DNA of 64,000 nucleotides, taken from Rhizobium ruizarguesonis (lineage in GTDB: Bacteria; Pseudomonadota; Alphaproteobacteria; Rhizobiales; Rhizobiaceae). The DNA lies in assembly GCF_012349115.1 (NCBI RefSeq), contig NZ_PQIG01000075.1, forward strand, positions 1 through 64,000, in the 5' to 3' direction. Of the stretch, positions 53,715 to 62,747 are shown one piece after another. The notes below the pieces were generated by a model. That model ran no database searches. It saw only the letters and a list, made by a program, of their open reading frames with translations, and had not been told where the DNA came from. Both the position numbers and the translations under genes were made by a program. The stretch's first letter is position 1; every line of letters begins with the position of its first letter.

Positions 53715-54290
53715 TTACTTCCTGCGCACAGTGATATCGAAATCCTGTCCGTCATCGTCGGCAGGGTTCTCGACCGCAATCCGTTCCCACTCACCGGGGC
53801 GAATGATCCAAATGCGCTCGCTGTAGCCGCCATAGAAGCCACCGCGCAATTCGATCGGGCGTGATAGCTCTGCCCCGACGTCTTTCCCGTCGTCGAACAC
53901 ACAATTGCCAGAGATCGTAAATGTCGCGCCTGATCTCCCTGGGATGGTCTTGAGGGAATAGATCAGGTTGATTGTTCAGGTCCGTAATTTTCTCCGCCAT
54001 CGGACCCATCTCGGTGCGATTGAGGGGAGCGCAAGGGATCGCACACACCCTTGTCGGCGTTCATCACCGTGACCTTAAGACGGAATTCGTGGTTGACGAT
54101 AAGCTCGACGCCGCTTTCATCCAGGGCATTCCAGCCGTCGCGACAGAACATCTGGCGCATACGAGAGATCCCGGCATCCCAGGCGAAATAGCCTGCGGAA
54201 GCCTTGGGGTTGTGGGCTTTTGTGGAGGAAAAAGTTACGCGATCAAGCTCCAACCGCGTGGCGACGATCTGTCGCCAATCATATGCAAAA
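53715..54290 (-). pseudogene. hypothetical plasmid protein, frameshifted
   Basis: Three consecutive protein-like stretches lie in different minus-strand frames: RQIVATRLELDRVTFSSTKA to NHEFRLKVTVMNADKGVC (54280-54040), MAEKITDLNNQPDLFPQDHP (54003-53950), and GNCVFDDGKDVGAELSRPIE then ERIWIIRPGEWERIAVENPA (53930-53715). They probably belonged to one gene of ~190 codons. No family recognised. It is divergent from the AbiEi-like gene, sharing the inverted-repeat region. Confidence 0.5.
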
Positions 54291-54327
54291 CCCCTATATT
54301 TCTGTTTGTTTTTGCGTATGATTGGCG
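54273..54327. promoter_or_regulatory. 14-bp inverted repeat upstream of the AbiEi-like gene
   Basis: CGCCAATCATATGC (54273-54286) and GCGTATGATTGGCG (54314-54327) match at 13 of 14 positions in inverted orientation, around a 27-bp AT-rich spacer. AbiEi antitoxins repress their own promoter by binding inverted repeats, and this one lies at the start of the AbiEi-like gene. Confidence 0.55.
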
Positions 54328-54328
54328 G

Positions 54329-55081
54329 ATGCCTTCGCTGGATGATTGCATCGAAAACAAACAGATGAGCGGGTACTCGACGTTTACCCGGGAAGATGCA
54401 TTGGCGGAGCTCTCGCTGAAGCCTGAAGCCTTTACCGCGGCTTTGACGCGGCAAATCTCCAGGAAAAGATTAGCCAATCCGCGACACGGATTCTATATCA
54501 TCCCCCCGCCTGAAGATAGAACAACCGGCGCTCCAGATCCTGCGCGCTGGATCGATCCCCTGATGAAATACCTCGGCACTGACTACCGCATTTCGCTTCT
54601 GCGCGCGGCGGCCATGCACAGTTCTTCGCACCAGGCAGCAATGGTGTTTCAAGTTGTCGTGCCGCAGCAGTTCCGATCGATCATCATTGGGCGTCACCGG
54701 ATCCAGTTCGTCCATTTGGCGCCGAGCATCTCCAGCGCTACCAATCAAAAAGATTGGCTGACGGATACTGGATACGCTCAGGCTGCCGTCGTGGAGTTAA
54801 CGCTTCTGGACTGCATTCGCTACTTTAAGCGGGCTACGGGCATCAATGGTGTGGCCCAGATCACAAAGGATATCGGCAACCGCGCGAATCCAAGAAAATT
54901 GGCGTCTGTCGCGCAGCACTTCGAAAACACGTCGGTCCGACAACTCGGCTACCTGCTCGATTTGTCAAACCACAAAAGACAGGCAGCCGATGCGTTGCAA
55001 TCATTTGCACTGCAAAGCGACAAATACACGCCGCTCGACCCATCGGTAAGGCCGCTATTCGAGGGCCTTTCATTCTCTTAA
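54329..55081 (+). CDS. AbiEi-type (type IV) antitoxin-like protein, orphan
   Basis: 250 codons from the ATG at 54329; a start at 54365 (MSGYSTFTREDALAELSL) fits the family better and clears the inverted repeat. N-terminal winged helix (FTAALTRQISRKRLANPRHG, then FYIIPP) and the AbiEi domain (MKYLGTDYRISLLRAAAMHS; AVVELTLLDCIRYFKRATGI; NTSVRQLGYLLDL). It stops soon after PLDPSVRPL, so the end appears short. The cognate AbiEii nucleotidyltransferase toxin is not downstream; a LysR gene follows after 10 bp. Confidence 0.75.
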   Translation: MPSLDDCIENKQMSGYSTFTREDALAELSLKPEAFTAALTRQISRKRLANPRHGFYIIPPPEDRTTGAPDPARWIDPLMKYLGTDYRISLLRAAAMHSSSHQAAMVFQVVVPQQFRSIIIGRHRIQFVHLAPSISSATNQKDWLTDTGYAQAAVVELTLLDCIRYFKRATGINGVAQITKDIGNRANPRKLASVAQHFENTSVRQLGYLLDLSNHKRQAADALQSFALQSDKYTPLDPSVRPLFEGLSFS

Positions 55082-55091
55082 GCGAGAGACT

Positions 55092-56045
55092 TTGGACATT
55101 GGTCGGATCAAAATCAGGACGTTGGACTTGGCGCATCGTGTGGGCGATCTGGAAATCAATCTTTTGCTCGCACTCGACGCGCTGCTGCGCGACGAAAACG
55201 TCACGCATGCGGCCGCAAGGCTGAATATCACCCAATCTGCCTTGTCCGGTCGGCTGAATAAGCTTCGGCAGATCCTCAATGACCCGCTTTTTCTTCCGGC
55301 GTCGACTGGACGGGGCGTAACGGCGACGCCGCATGCCCTGGCAATGAAGCCGGAATTGGAGCAACTTCTCGAGCGCTTGAAGCAGTTCGCGCAGAGGGCC
55401 CATCTCTTCGATCCCGCATCGAGCGATCGCACATTCAGGATCGCAGCGTCGGACAATCCTGCGGCAATCCTCGCTCCCGACCTGCTTCCTCTTATTCATG
55501 ATCGGGCGCCCGGCATCCGGATCGCGTTCATCATTCCCGACAGGAGCAGGATCGGCGAACTGTTGGAGCATGGCGACCTCGATCTCTACATCGGCGCGCC
55601 GGACGATGCGCCCCAGGATCTGATTGGCCGCAGCCTGTTCGACGACGAACTCGTAACCGCCCAGCGGATCGGTCATCCCCGCGGAACCGGACCGTTGTCG
55701 CTCGACGAATTCTGTTCGCTCGACCATCTGTTGATTTCGTCAAACGGGGGCATGTTTTCGGGGATTATTGACGGAGCCCTGGCTGAGCACGGTCGAAGCC
55801 GCAGAGTGACGGTGTCCGTTCAAAGTTATGCGCTCGCTCCTCTCCTCGTGGCGACGACCGACTGCCTGTGCACGCTGCCGAGGCGGTTGCTCCAACGCTT
55901 CACCCACAGCCTTGACCTTTTCGAACCACCGCTCGCCCTTGGCAGGTTCGCATTGAAATATTTCTGGCATCCGAAGATGGCGGCGGACCCCGCGCATGGC
56001 TGGCTGCGGTCCATGGTGGCTAAAGCGGCGCTTGACAAGACCTGA
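55092..56045 (+). CDS. LysR-family transcriptional regulator
   Basis: 317 residues from a TTG at 55092 (other TTG/GTG starts up to 55140 are possible). The N-terminal helix-turn-helix (LALDALLRDENVTHAAARLN; ITQSALSGRLNKLRQILNDP) is followed by a periplasmic-binding-like effector domain (DRTFRIAASDNPAAILAPDL). It resembles the NodD-like/PcpR side of the family in spacing, but no inducer can be named. Possible target: the metallo-hydrolase gene 318 bp downstream on the same strand. Confidence 0.85.
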   Translation: MDIGRIKIRTLDLAHRVGDLEINLLLALDALLRDENVTHAAARLNITQSALSGRLNKLRQILNDPLFLPASTGRGVTATPHALAMKPELEQLLERLKQFAQRAHLFDPASSDRTFRIAASDNPAAILAPDLLPLIHDRAPGIRIAFIIPDRSRIGELLEHGDLDLYIGAPDDAPQDLIGRSLFDDELVTAQRIGHPRGTGPLSLDEFCSLDHLLISSNGGMFSGIIDGALAEHGRSRRVTVSVQSYALAPLLVATTDCLCTLPRRLLQRFTHSLDLFEPPLALGRFALKYFWHPKMAADPAHGWLRSMVAKAALDKT

Positions 56046-56362
56046 GGCGGAATTCAGCCATCAGGCAAAGCAATAGGTCGCATGATCCATTGCGATTGGT
56101 CCTCGACGTCGGAGAATGGCACTTTTGGGACGGCCGCAAGAGTGGCCGCCGAGAGCTGGATCTCGCTTTAGACGTCGAGCCGATCGACATCTGCGAGCGT
56201 CGTTCAGTTCAAGCATCAGATGAGCGGTCGCAAGCCAGCTTGATTTCTCGCCACTGACGCTTCCGGACCGCAATCCAGGCCACTCGCTCACTCTTTGTCG
56301 CTCCTCGCCAACCATCTGTCCGGCGAGGGGTTTCAACGTCCAAAAAAGCAGGAATGAAAGAC
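56046..56362. other. Intergenic, probable promoter of the metallo-hydrolase gene
   Basis: 317 bp without a supported gene. The minus-strand frame here (56061-56450) overlaps the next gene and has no domain. Confidence 0.4.
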
Positions 56363-57343
56363 ATGACAACTGCAAGAACCTTACTTTTCTCGACCACCGT
56401 GGCCCTTCTGACCGCGGTTTCTGCACCCGCCTTCGCAGCCGACAACGCACCGGCGACAGCGAGATACCAGCAGGTCACCGACAGCTACTCCTTTCCTCTC
56501 GGTGATTTGCGGATCACAGCCCTTTCGGATGGCACCGTCCCGCAGGATCTCTATAAGCTCCTGATCGGAACATCCCACGCCCATACCGACGATCTCCTCG
56601 ACAGGGAATTCCTGGCAAACCCCGTCGAGGCATCGATCAACACCTTTCTGGTCCAGGACGGGACGCGCACCATCCTTGTCGACACCGGCTCCGGCGACCT
56701 CTTCGGACCGGGGAATGGCGGCAAGCTCCTCGACAGCCTTTCCGGCGTCGGCGTGAAGGCCGGTGACGTGACGGACATTCTCATCACGCATATTCACACC
56801 GACCATACGGGCGGCCTGGTGCGCAACGGTCGACCCGCATTCCCCAACGCCACGGTCCATGTGGGCGCTCCGGACCTGAAATTCTTCCTCGATCCCTCCA
56901 ATGCCCGGAAGACAGGCTATGCGGATCAGTATTTCGACGAGGCGGCGAAGACGATTGGTGTCTATGAAAAGCTGGGGAAGGCGAAGACATTCGGCGACGG
57001 AGACACGATCTTGCCCGGCATCGCGACCTCCTTACATCCAGGCCACACGCCAGGCAGCGCCTTCTTCACCGTCACGAGCAAGGGCCGATCGATGACTTTC
57101 ATCGGTGATGTGATCCATGTCGCAGCGGTCCAGTTTCCCGATCCGGATGTGACAATCGTCTACGACGTCAAGCCACGGGACGCCGCGTCCGTGCGCAAGG
57201 AAACCTTCTCAGATTTTGCCGCGCGTCGCGAACTCGTCGCCGCGCCGCATCTTCCCTTCCCTGGCATCGGCTACATTCGTGCTGAGGGCCCGGGCTCGTT
57301 CTCCTGGCATCCGGTCCAATATCGCAACCGCGCCGGCCAATAG
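56363..57343 (+). CDS. secreted MBL-fold metallo-hydrolase
   Basis: 326 residues from the ATG at 56363, chosen because AGGA lies ~9 bp upstream, whereas the ATG at 56354 directly abuts it. Signal peptide (STTVALLTAVSAPAFAAD), then a metallo-beta-lactamase fold: HIHTDHTGG (HxHxDH metal site), HPGHTPGS and FIGDVIH for the other ligands, and APHLPFPG. Periplasmic MBL enzymes of this type include lactonases and various hydrolases. An AHL lactonase is possible but not shown. Confidence 0.85.
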   Translation: MTTARTLLFSTTVALLTAVSAPAFAADNAPATARYQQVTDSYSFPLGDLRITALSDGTVPQDLYKLLIGTSHAHTDDLLDREFLANPVEASINTFLVQDGTRTILVDTGSGDLFGPGNGGKLLDSLSGVGVKAGDVTDILITHIHTDHTGGLVRNGRPAFPNATVHVGAPDLKFFLDPSNARKTGYADQYFDEAAKTIGVYEKLGKAKTFGDGDTILPGIATSLHPGHTPGSAFFTVTSKGRSMTFIGDVIHVAAVQFPDPDVTIVYDVKPRDAASVRKETFSDFAARRELVAAPHLPFPGIGYIRAEGPGSFSWHPVQYRNRAGQ

Positions 57344-57418
57344 AGCCTGACGAAACGTGCCGCCCCGGAGTGGATTCAAAGGCTTGAGCCTTGCCAGGAC
57401 AGTGAACGAACCGGGGCG

Positions 57419-57600
57419 GTGCGCCTTTCCGAACCTCCAGGTAATCCTCGGGCATTGGGGCGAGCTGTGCTCGCCTATCTGGAGCGGCTTGTCATGCTCG
57501 ATCGGGTGTCCAAGCTTCAGCGGCTGGACGACGCGGCACGCCAGGTCCATGTGGATGGCTATCGAGCCCTCTTGTCGGCCCTTCTCGAAGACTGTTTCGA
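57419..57600 (+). pseudogene. amidohydrolase-2-like fragment
   Basis: NLQVILGHWGEL in one frame and LAYLERLVMLDRVSKLQRLD in the next read as the metal-site and following helix of an ACMSD/amidohydrolase-2 family protein (usual context VILGHWGE). Both ends are missing; the fragment ends exactly where repeat D begins. Confidence 0.55.
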
Positions 57601-57764
57601 GTCCGAAATCTCTTCGTCCCGCCGCACCAGAAACGCTCAGCCCTCGCCATCCACATTCATCGGATCCGCGCGATGGCGCAGTGGAATCCTGTGGCCGGTG
57701 CAACAGTCTGAGGTCAGACAAAAGCCTTGTCCGGGCGTTGATGAAACAACGTGACATCGCCCCC
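57601..57764. repeat. Repeat D, copy 2
   Basis: Second copy of the ~160-bp repeat (see 46215-46375), same orientation, 11.4 kb away. It joins the amidohydrolase remnant directly on the left and the end of the regulator gene on the right. Confidence 0.8.
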
Positions 57765-57795
57765 GAACCGAAGAGCACTTACCCCGGCAAATTCG

Positions 57796-58536
57796 CTATC
57801 CATCGGTTTCAACAACCGCGGCAAAGAAATAGCCACCCATCCGCACGGTCTTGATGAGGGTGGGGTTGTGGGGATTGTCCTCGATCTTGTGGCGCAAGCG
57901 ACTGATGTGGACGTCGATGCTCCGTTCAATCGGGCCGGCCAGGCCTGCGTGAGTGGAAGCAAGCAATTCTTCCCGGCTGAGTATCCTGCCGGGGTTTTGA
58001 CAAAAGACGACGAGCAGGTCGAACTCGGCCGCCGTCACGTCAACCACTGTCCCATCCGGTCGTCGCAATGTGCGTTGCCATGAGTCGAGGCGCCACCGAT
58101 TGAATCGGAAGGCCTTTGGCAGGCTATGCACCGCGCGATCATGCGATGCCCGGCGCAACACGCTGCGGATCCTGGCGATCATTTCCCTGGTCCCGAAGGG
58201 ACTGGAAATGCAATCATCGGACTCGCTTTCGAAAGCGGCAAGGATGATGTCCTCACGCCCTTGCGCAACGACTGCGATGATCGGGATCGTGCTGACGGCG
58301 CGGATTTGCCGGCACAGACGAAGCGCATCTTCGGCCCGGACGACGGCATCGAGAATCATCAAATCAAAGACGTGCCTGTTGATCAGGGCACGCGCCCGCG
58401 CAAAGGTGACAGTCGTCGCTATCATGCCCTCGTGGATAACCGCTTCCGATAGCATCTGCCCGGCGTCCCCGCCGCCAGCCGCGATGATGATCTCCGTTTT
58501 CTTCTCTCGATGCGGTTTTCCGGTGCCCGATCCCAC
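57796..58536 (-). CDS. OmpR/PhoB-like regulator with degenerate receiver
   Basis: 246 residues from a GTG at 58536. The receiver-like domain keeps the phosphoacceptor-position Asp (DLMILDAVV) but lacks the acidic pair at the N-terminus (EIIIAAGGGD instead of a DD pair) and the conserved Lys (SSPFGTRE instead of KPF). The C-terminal winged helix is intact (VTAAEFDLLVVFCQNPGRIL; SIDVHISRLRHKIEDNPHNP; IKTVRMGGYFF). No histidine kinase is nearby, so it probably works without classic phosphorylation. Confidence 0.82.
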   Translation of the reverse strand: MGSGTGKPHREKKTEIIIAAGGGDAGQMLSEAVIHEGMIATTVTFARARALINRHVFDLMILDAVVRAEDALRLCRQIRAVSTIPIIAVVAQGREDIILAAFESESDDCISSPFGTREMIARIRSVLRRASHDRAVHSLPKAFRFNRWRLDSWQRTLRRPDGTVVDVTAAEFDLLVVFCQNPGRILSREELLASTHAGLAGPIERSIDVHISRLRHKIEDNPHNPTLIKTVRMGGYFFAAVVETDG

Positions 58537-59140
58537 TCCCGCCGTCCACAGGTTTCATGGCGCGCTATCAGCCGAACGTGCATTGACGTCGCCGACGCTG
58601 AAGAAATCGCAGGTTGGGTCGGCGATGCCAACCTGCAATTCTGCGGGTATTGACAGCCGCGCCTCACAAGTCGAGGAATTGGAAACAGGCGCGCTTCAGA
58701 CGTCAATGACGCGATCTGACCTCGTCAATCGGCAGTCGAGCCCCGCCGTGACAGTTCCCGCTCGGGAAGTGCACGCAGCGGACAATTTCCCGAAAGACGC
58801 CGCCGGCAGGCAACGCAGTCAAGACAGGCAGAGCCGCTGACGCCCGCTTGCGGCAAGGGCGGGCCATTCGACGGTGAAGGCGAAGCATCATCCAGGCTCT
58901 TAGTGCTGACCGATCGCGCCACGCTCATGTTCTTCTCCGATTGTCACTGATGGAACGAAGATGCGCGGGTTCGCCTGGGCTTTCCAATTCTGCCTGAAGG
59001 GCATCCATGCGAAATCACGATCAATGGGCGCGAAGCAGGACATAATTCTTAATACGCAAGGCGCACACAGTATTTGAATTTCCTTAGACACCGTGGGATC
59101 GTACGGCCTTACGCTCCGCTCAACCCTTGGTGAATGCCCT
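58537..59140. other. Intergenic between divergent regulators
   Basis: About 600 bp between two divergently transcribed OmpR-like genes, with no supported gene. An imperfect hairpin (CCCGCTTGC / GCAAGGGCGGG) lies near 58850. Likely holds both promoters. Confidence 0.45.
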
Positions 59141-59851
59141 GTGAAGCCGACAATTGTCATCGGTTCAACGGACGCAGATTTCTGCCTGTTTGCGCGCCAT
59201 ATACTTCGGCAGACCGGCTTTGAGACGCTCCTGACGACCAGCGCGAATGAGGCGATCGCCGCGGCAAGGACCGCCGGAGTGCGCGGCGTCGTGATCGATG
59301 GCAGGGTGGCGAATGCGGTTTCCGCCTGCGGAAGCTTGAAAGGCGATGCGACGACGGCTGGAGTGAAGGTCATCGCGCTGGTCGGCGCCAACTCCACCCG
59401 GCAATATGCCGATTTCATCAATGCCGGCGCCGACGAAAGCTTCGTGCGGCCGATTTCACCGGACCACCTCTTGCGCGCCTTGCACTCGCTTTCGTCACTG
59501 TCAGGCGCTTCGCAGGAGCGATTGTCGTGCGGCGACATCGAAATGCATGTGCTGGCGCGGCGGGTCTGGAGGCGGGGCGTCGAGTTGCACCTCCCGCGTC
59601 TGGAGTTCGCCATTCTGCTGCATCTGCTGAAGGATCCCGGGCGCATCTATCTGAGGCATGAGCTCGCGTCGGCAGCCTGGCCGGCAGGTGTCTTCGTCGA
59701 TCCAAAAACCATCAACGTTCACATTGGCCGGCTGTGCGAGACACTGACGGCAGTTGCGCCCACCGACCCGATCAGGACGGTTCGCGGTGTCGGCTATGGG
59801 CTCGCAGTGACCGGTTGGTCGGAAACGGAGGCCCCGTCAAATGCCCCCTGA
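59141..59851 (+). CDS. OmpR/PhoB-like winged-helix regulator, atypical receiver
   Basis: 236 residues from a GTG at 59141 (a GTG at 59093 is an alternative). The receiver keeps one N-terminal acidic site (GSTDADF) and the central Asp (GVVIDGR), but has Arg where the conserved Lys should be (VRPISPD). The C-terminal winged helix is complete (LPRLEFAILLHLLKDPGRIY; KTINVHIGRLCETL; IRTVRGVGYGL). Its stop overlaps the amidohydrolase gene by 11 bp, so the two are coupled and it likely regulates that gene. Confidence 0.85.
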   Translation: MKPTIVIGSTDADFCLFARHILRQTGFETLLTTSANEAIAAARTAGVRGVVIDGRVANAVSACGSLKGDATTAGVKVIALVGANSTRQYADFINAGADESFVRPISPDHLLRALHSLSSLSGASQERLSCGDIEMHVLARRVWRRGVELHLPRLEFAILLHLLKDPGRIYLRHELASAAWPAGVFVDPKTINVHIGRLCETLTAVAPTDPIRTVRGVGYGLAVTGWSETEAPSNAP

Positions 59852-61235
59852 CACTCAAATCGTCATCGTCGGCGGACGAATTGTCACCGGCGATGGAATC
59901 ACGCTCCACGAGCGTGGGGTCGTGCGCACCCGCGGCACAAGGATCATCGACGTCGCTCGAGGTGACGCCGATGCCGGAAGCGATGTTGTCCTCCTCAACG
60001 CCGCCGGATGCACTGTCATCCCCGGTATCGTCAATGCGCATGCTCATGGGTGCATCCACGGCCCGTCCATGCCGAGCGGGTCGGTGCCCGTCCGGCCCAC
60101 GGATGTCGACTACTTCAGAAACCGACATCTCCTGTCTGGTACAACAACCCTGCTCAACGTCTGCGGATTGGCGCTGCCAGACGAGATCGATGGCCCCTCG
60201 AACCAGCGCCACGCGATGGATATCCATCTGACGACAGCTCATACCACGAGCAATCTGGCCGCAGCGATCGTGATTGATGGCGGCGGCTTATCGGAGCGGC
60301 ACAAGATCGCGCGCATCGACGACATGGTCGACAAAGGCGCAAAGGCACTGGGAGAAGCAGGCGGCGGGCAGACGCTCGGTGGCGGGGCGCAAGACTATCG
60401 CTTCATACCCGCGGCTATCGAGGCCGCGACGGGAATATCAATCCATCCGAAAGAGGCGCGCGCACTCAAGGAAGCCGTGCTCGGCCGCTATCTCGATCGT
60501 GGCTTGCCCGATCTTGCGCGGCTCAATACTCTTCTGATCGAATGCGGTATCGCCGCTAAGATTGATGCGTCGGACCTCATCAAGCTAATCCGCGACACGG
60601 TGATGCCGCCCGTGGTGCTGTCGCTGAAGGGTTTTGACGAGATCGCGGCAGCGTCTGAACGCCTCGATTTTCCGGCAATCTTTCACAATGCGGCACCCAC
60701 CGCAGCGACGCTGCTGAAGCTTGCCGAGACATATCCGAAGGCCCGCATGATCGCTGGGCATTCGAACCATCCGATGTTCTCTCCCGAAGAGGCAGTGCGA
60801 TTTGGGCTGCAACTGAGGAAGCGCGGCGTCGCGATCGACGTCTCAACGCTCGATTGCATCGAAACCCGCTGGCGCAACGACACCGCAAATATCGATGCTC
60901 TGATCGAGGCGGGGCTCGTCGATACGCTTTCGACGGACTTTGCCGGCGGCGACTGGGATAGTATTCTATCGGCCATCCAGCGAATGGTGCGAAAGCGCCA
61001 GCTTTTGCTGCCGGGCGCAATCGCGCTTGCGACCGGCAACGTCTCGAAAACATTCCCGGAGCTTGCGGCCGATCGTGGCTTGCTGGAAAAAGGCAAACGC
61101 GCCGACCTGGTCATCGTTGAGAACCACAATCTCGGGCGTGTCCGCCATGTCGTGGCAAACGGAGAGCTTGTGGTGTTCAACGGGGCGATGGGGGTTGGGG
61201 ACTTGCGCGCTTACGCCATGCGAGCGGGCAGTTAG
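59841..61235 (+). CDS. amidohydrolase-family enzyme
   Basis: 464 residues; GGAGG lies 9 bp upstream of the ATG. Composite-domain start (VIVGGRIVTGDGITLHERGV), metal ligands His67 and His69 (VNAHAHG), later metal-site candidates (IAGHSNHPMF; LSTDFAGGDWDS) and the closing strand (GKRADLVIVENHNLGRVRHV). A cyclic-amide or related hydrolase of the TIM-barrel superfamily; the substrate is unknown. Translation is coupled to the upstream regulator. Confidence 0.85.
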   Translation: MPPDTQIVIVGGRIVTGDGITLHERGVVRTRGTRIIDVARGDADAGSDVVLLNAAGCTVIPGIVNAHAHGCIHGPSMPSGSVPVRPTDVDYFRNRHLLSGTTTLLNVCGLALPDEIDGPSNQRHAMDIHLTTAHTTSNLAAAIVIDGGGLSERHKIARIDDMVDKGAKALGEAGGGQTLGGGAQDYRFIPAAIEAATGISIHPKEARALKEAVLGRYLDRGLPDLARLNTLLIECGIAAKIDASDLIKLIRDTVMPPVVLSLKGFDEIAAASERLDFPAIFHNAAPTAATLLKLAETYPKARMIAGHSNHPMFSPEEAVRFGLQLRKRGVAIDVSTLDCIETRWRNDTANIDALIEAGLVDTLSTDFAGGDWDSILSAIQRMVRKRQLLLPGAIALATGNVSKTFPELAADRGLLEKGKRADLVIVENHNLGRVRHVVANGELVVFNGAMGVGDLRAYAMRAGS

Positions 61236-61370
61236 CGGGGCCTCGGAAGCCAATCTCGGCGGCCTTGACCGTGTGCGCAATTGGTGTTGACAGCCTAGGG
61301 CAATGCCCGCCATTGCGTCAGTTTCATGTGCCGACAAGGAAAGTCGTCGGCATCGGCTCGATATCGTGTC

Positions 61371-62732
61371 CTATCCTGGCGAGCGCAGATGCCGCAGAAG
61401 TGGGTCTACCTCTCCACCTGCGAGGCCGAGAACGCCATCGATGATCGCCTCCTGCTTGGAAGGCGACAGGACATGCCGCGTGACGCGCAAAAACTTCTCT
61501 TCTATCGCGTGCCAGTCCATCGGACGCTGGGGATCGCCGGACGGGCCATCCAGGGCCGAGACGTACTTGTGCCGTCGTGTCTCGACAATCACCTTCGCCA
61601 GCGTCTCTGCGGGAAAGAGCGCGTCGATCTCAGGATTGACGGTGATCCTCATCTGACGCGCGAGCTCGGTGAGGTCCCGCCGATTGAGAAGGCTCTCACT
61701 GATGGGAGCAAGGGCACCACGGCCCTCGATCGCGGCAATGGCGAGGCAATAGGGAAGACTATATTGAATGTCGACAAGGTTTGCGGGCGAAAGCACATTG
61801 CCGAGCTTGAGCGCCCAGCCGAAGGTCTCCACCTCCACCGAGACAATGTCGGCGGCCCTCAGTTCGTGAGCCTTCACAAGATCGAAGAGGCGATCGAGCG
61901 CCGGGTGTATATAGCGGCAACAGGCATAGGGCTTGAAATAGGTGCCGCAAATTTCAAAGCGCTGCCCCAGTCCTTCCAGTATCCGCTGCCTGTCGTAATA
62001 GCCGGGATGATCGAGGAGATCTTCCGGCCCGCTATAGCCGTTGCGAGCGAGGTCGAGAGCCATGAGACCGGTGGCGGCACTCCAGGGAATTCCTTCCTTG
62101 ACGTCATTGCCCGTGAGCCGGGAGTAGCCTGAACTTCCATTGGCCTGCTGATTGGGGGCAAGCACGCCGGCGATCGAAAGCGCCTGCGCGATCAAAGGCG
62201 GCTCGACCTTGAAGAGTGACCCCGCTGCCGCAACCGCGGCCAAAGCGGCCCACCGTCCCGACTGCCGGGTCTGAATCCCTTGGGCATTTTGTGCCGCCGC
62301 CACTCTGACGCCCACATCATAACCCGAAACGATTGCCGACAGGACGTCATCGGCTGAGACGCCGGCAAACGGCGCCAACGTCAAGACGGTAGGAACAACA
62401 CAGGCGCCCGGATGTCCGCGCGCTGCGCGGTGTCCGTCGTCCAGGTCGAGCGCCGACGCCGCGGTCGCGTTGGCGATCACGGCTGCGATGGGCATCACGG
62501 TCCGATCCGTCATCCAAATGGCGGCCTCGCCTTTGCCGAAAAGCGCGGCAGCGCTGTCACGGGCCGCACGACTGCACTGAAGCGAAGAACCAGCAACGGC
62601 CGCCCCGACAAGATCGAGAATGCAACGCAAGGCGGTGTCACGGGTGCTGACCGCGGGCGGAGCTGAGGAGAGAGAATGGACGTGCTCGGCGAGGAGGTGC
62701 GTGGTGTACACGGAATCTGTCGGCGTCTTCAT
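61371..62732 (-). CDS. MmgE/PrpD-family protein
   Basis: 453 residues, full-length for the family (2-methylcitrate dehydratase and iminodisuccinate epimerase relatives). Typical segments: SALDLDDGHRAARGHPGACV, where the Asp and His lie at the predicted active site; SGYDVGVRVAAAQ; and TYFKPYACCRYIHPALDRLF. Lies 15 bp downstream of the cyclodeaminase-family gene on the same strand, so the two form an operon. Convergent with the amidohydrolase gene. Confidence 0.9.
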   Translation of the reverse strand: MKTPTDSVYTTHLLAEHVHSLSSAPPAVSTRDTALRCILDLVGAAVAGSSLQCSRAARDSAAALFGKGEAAIWMTDRTVMPIAAVIANATAASALDLDDGHRAARGHPGACVVPTVLTLAPFAGVSADDVLSAIVSGYDVGVRVAAAQNAQGIQTRQSGRWAALAAVAAAGSLFKVEPPLIAQALSIAGVLAPNQQANGSSGYSRLTGNDVKEGIPWSAATGLMALDLARNGYSGPEDLLDHPGYYDRQRILEGLGQRFEICGTYFKPYACCRYIHPALDRLFDLVKAHELRAADIVSVEVETFGWALKLGNVLSPANLVDIQYSLPYCLAIAAIEGRGALAPISESLLNRRDLTELARQMRITVNPEIDALFPAETLAKVIVETRRHKYVSALDGPSGDPQRPMDWHAIEEKFLRVTRHVLSPSKQEAIIDGVLGLAGGEVDPLLRHLRSPG

Positions 62733-62747
62733 CGCTTAGGCAGCCCT

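Noticed and set aside
57209..57778. 189-codon minus-strand frame over the end of the metallo-hydrolase and repeat D
   Set aside because: No domain; spans a gene end, a pseudogene and a repeat, so it is incidental.
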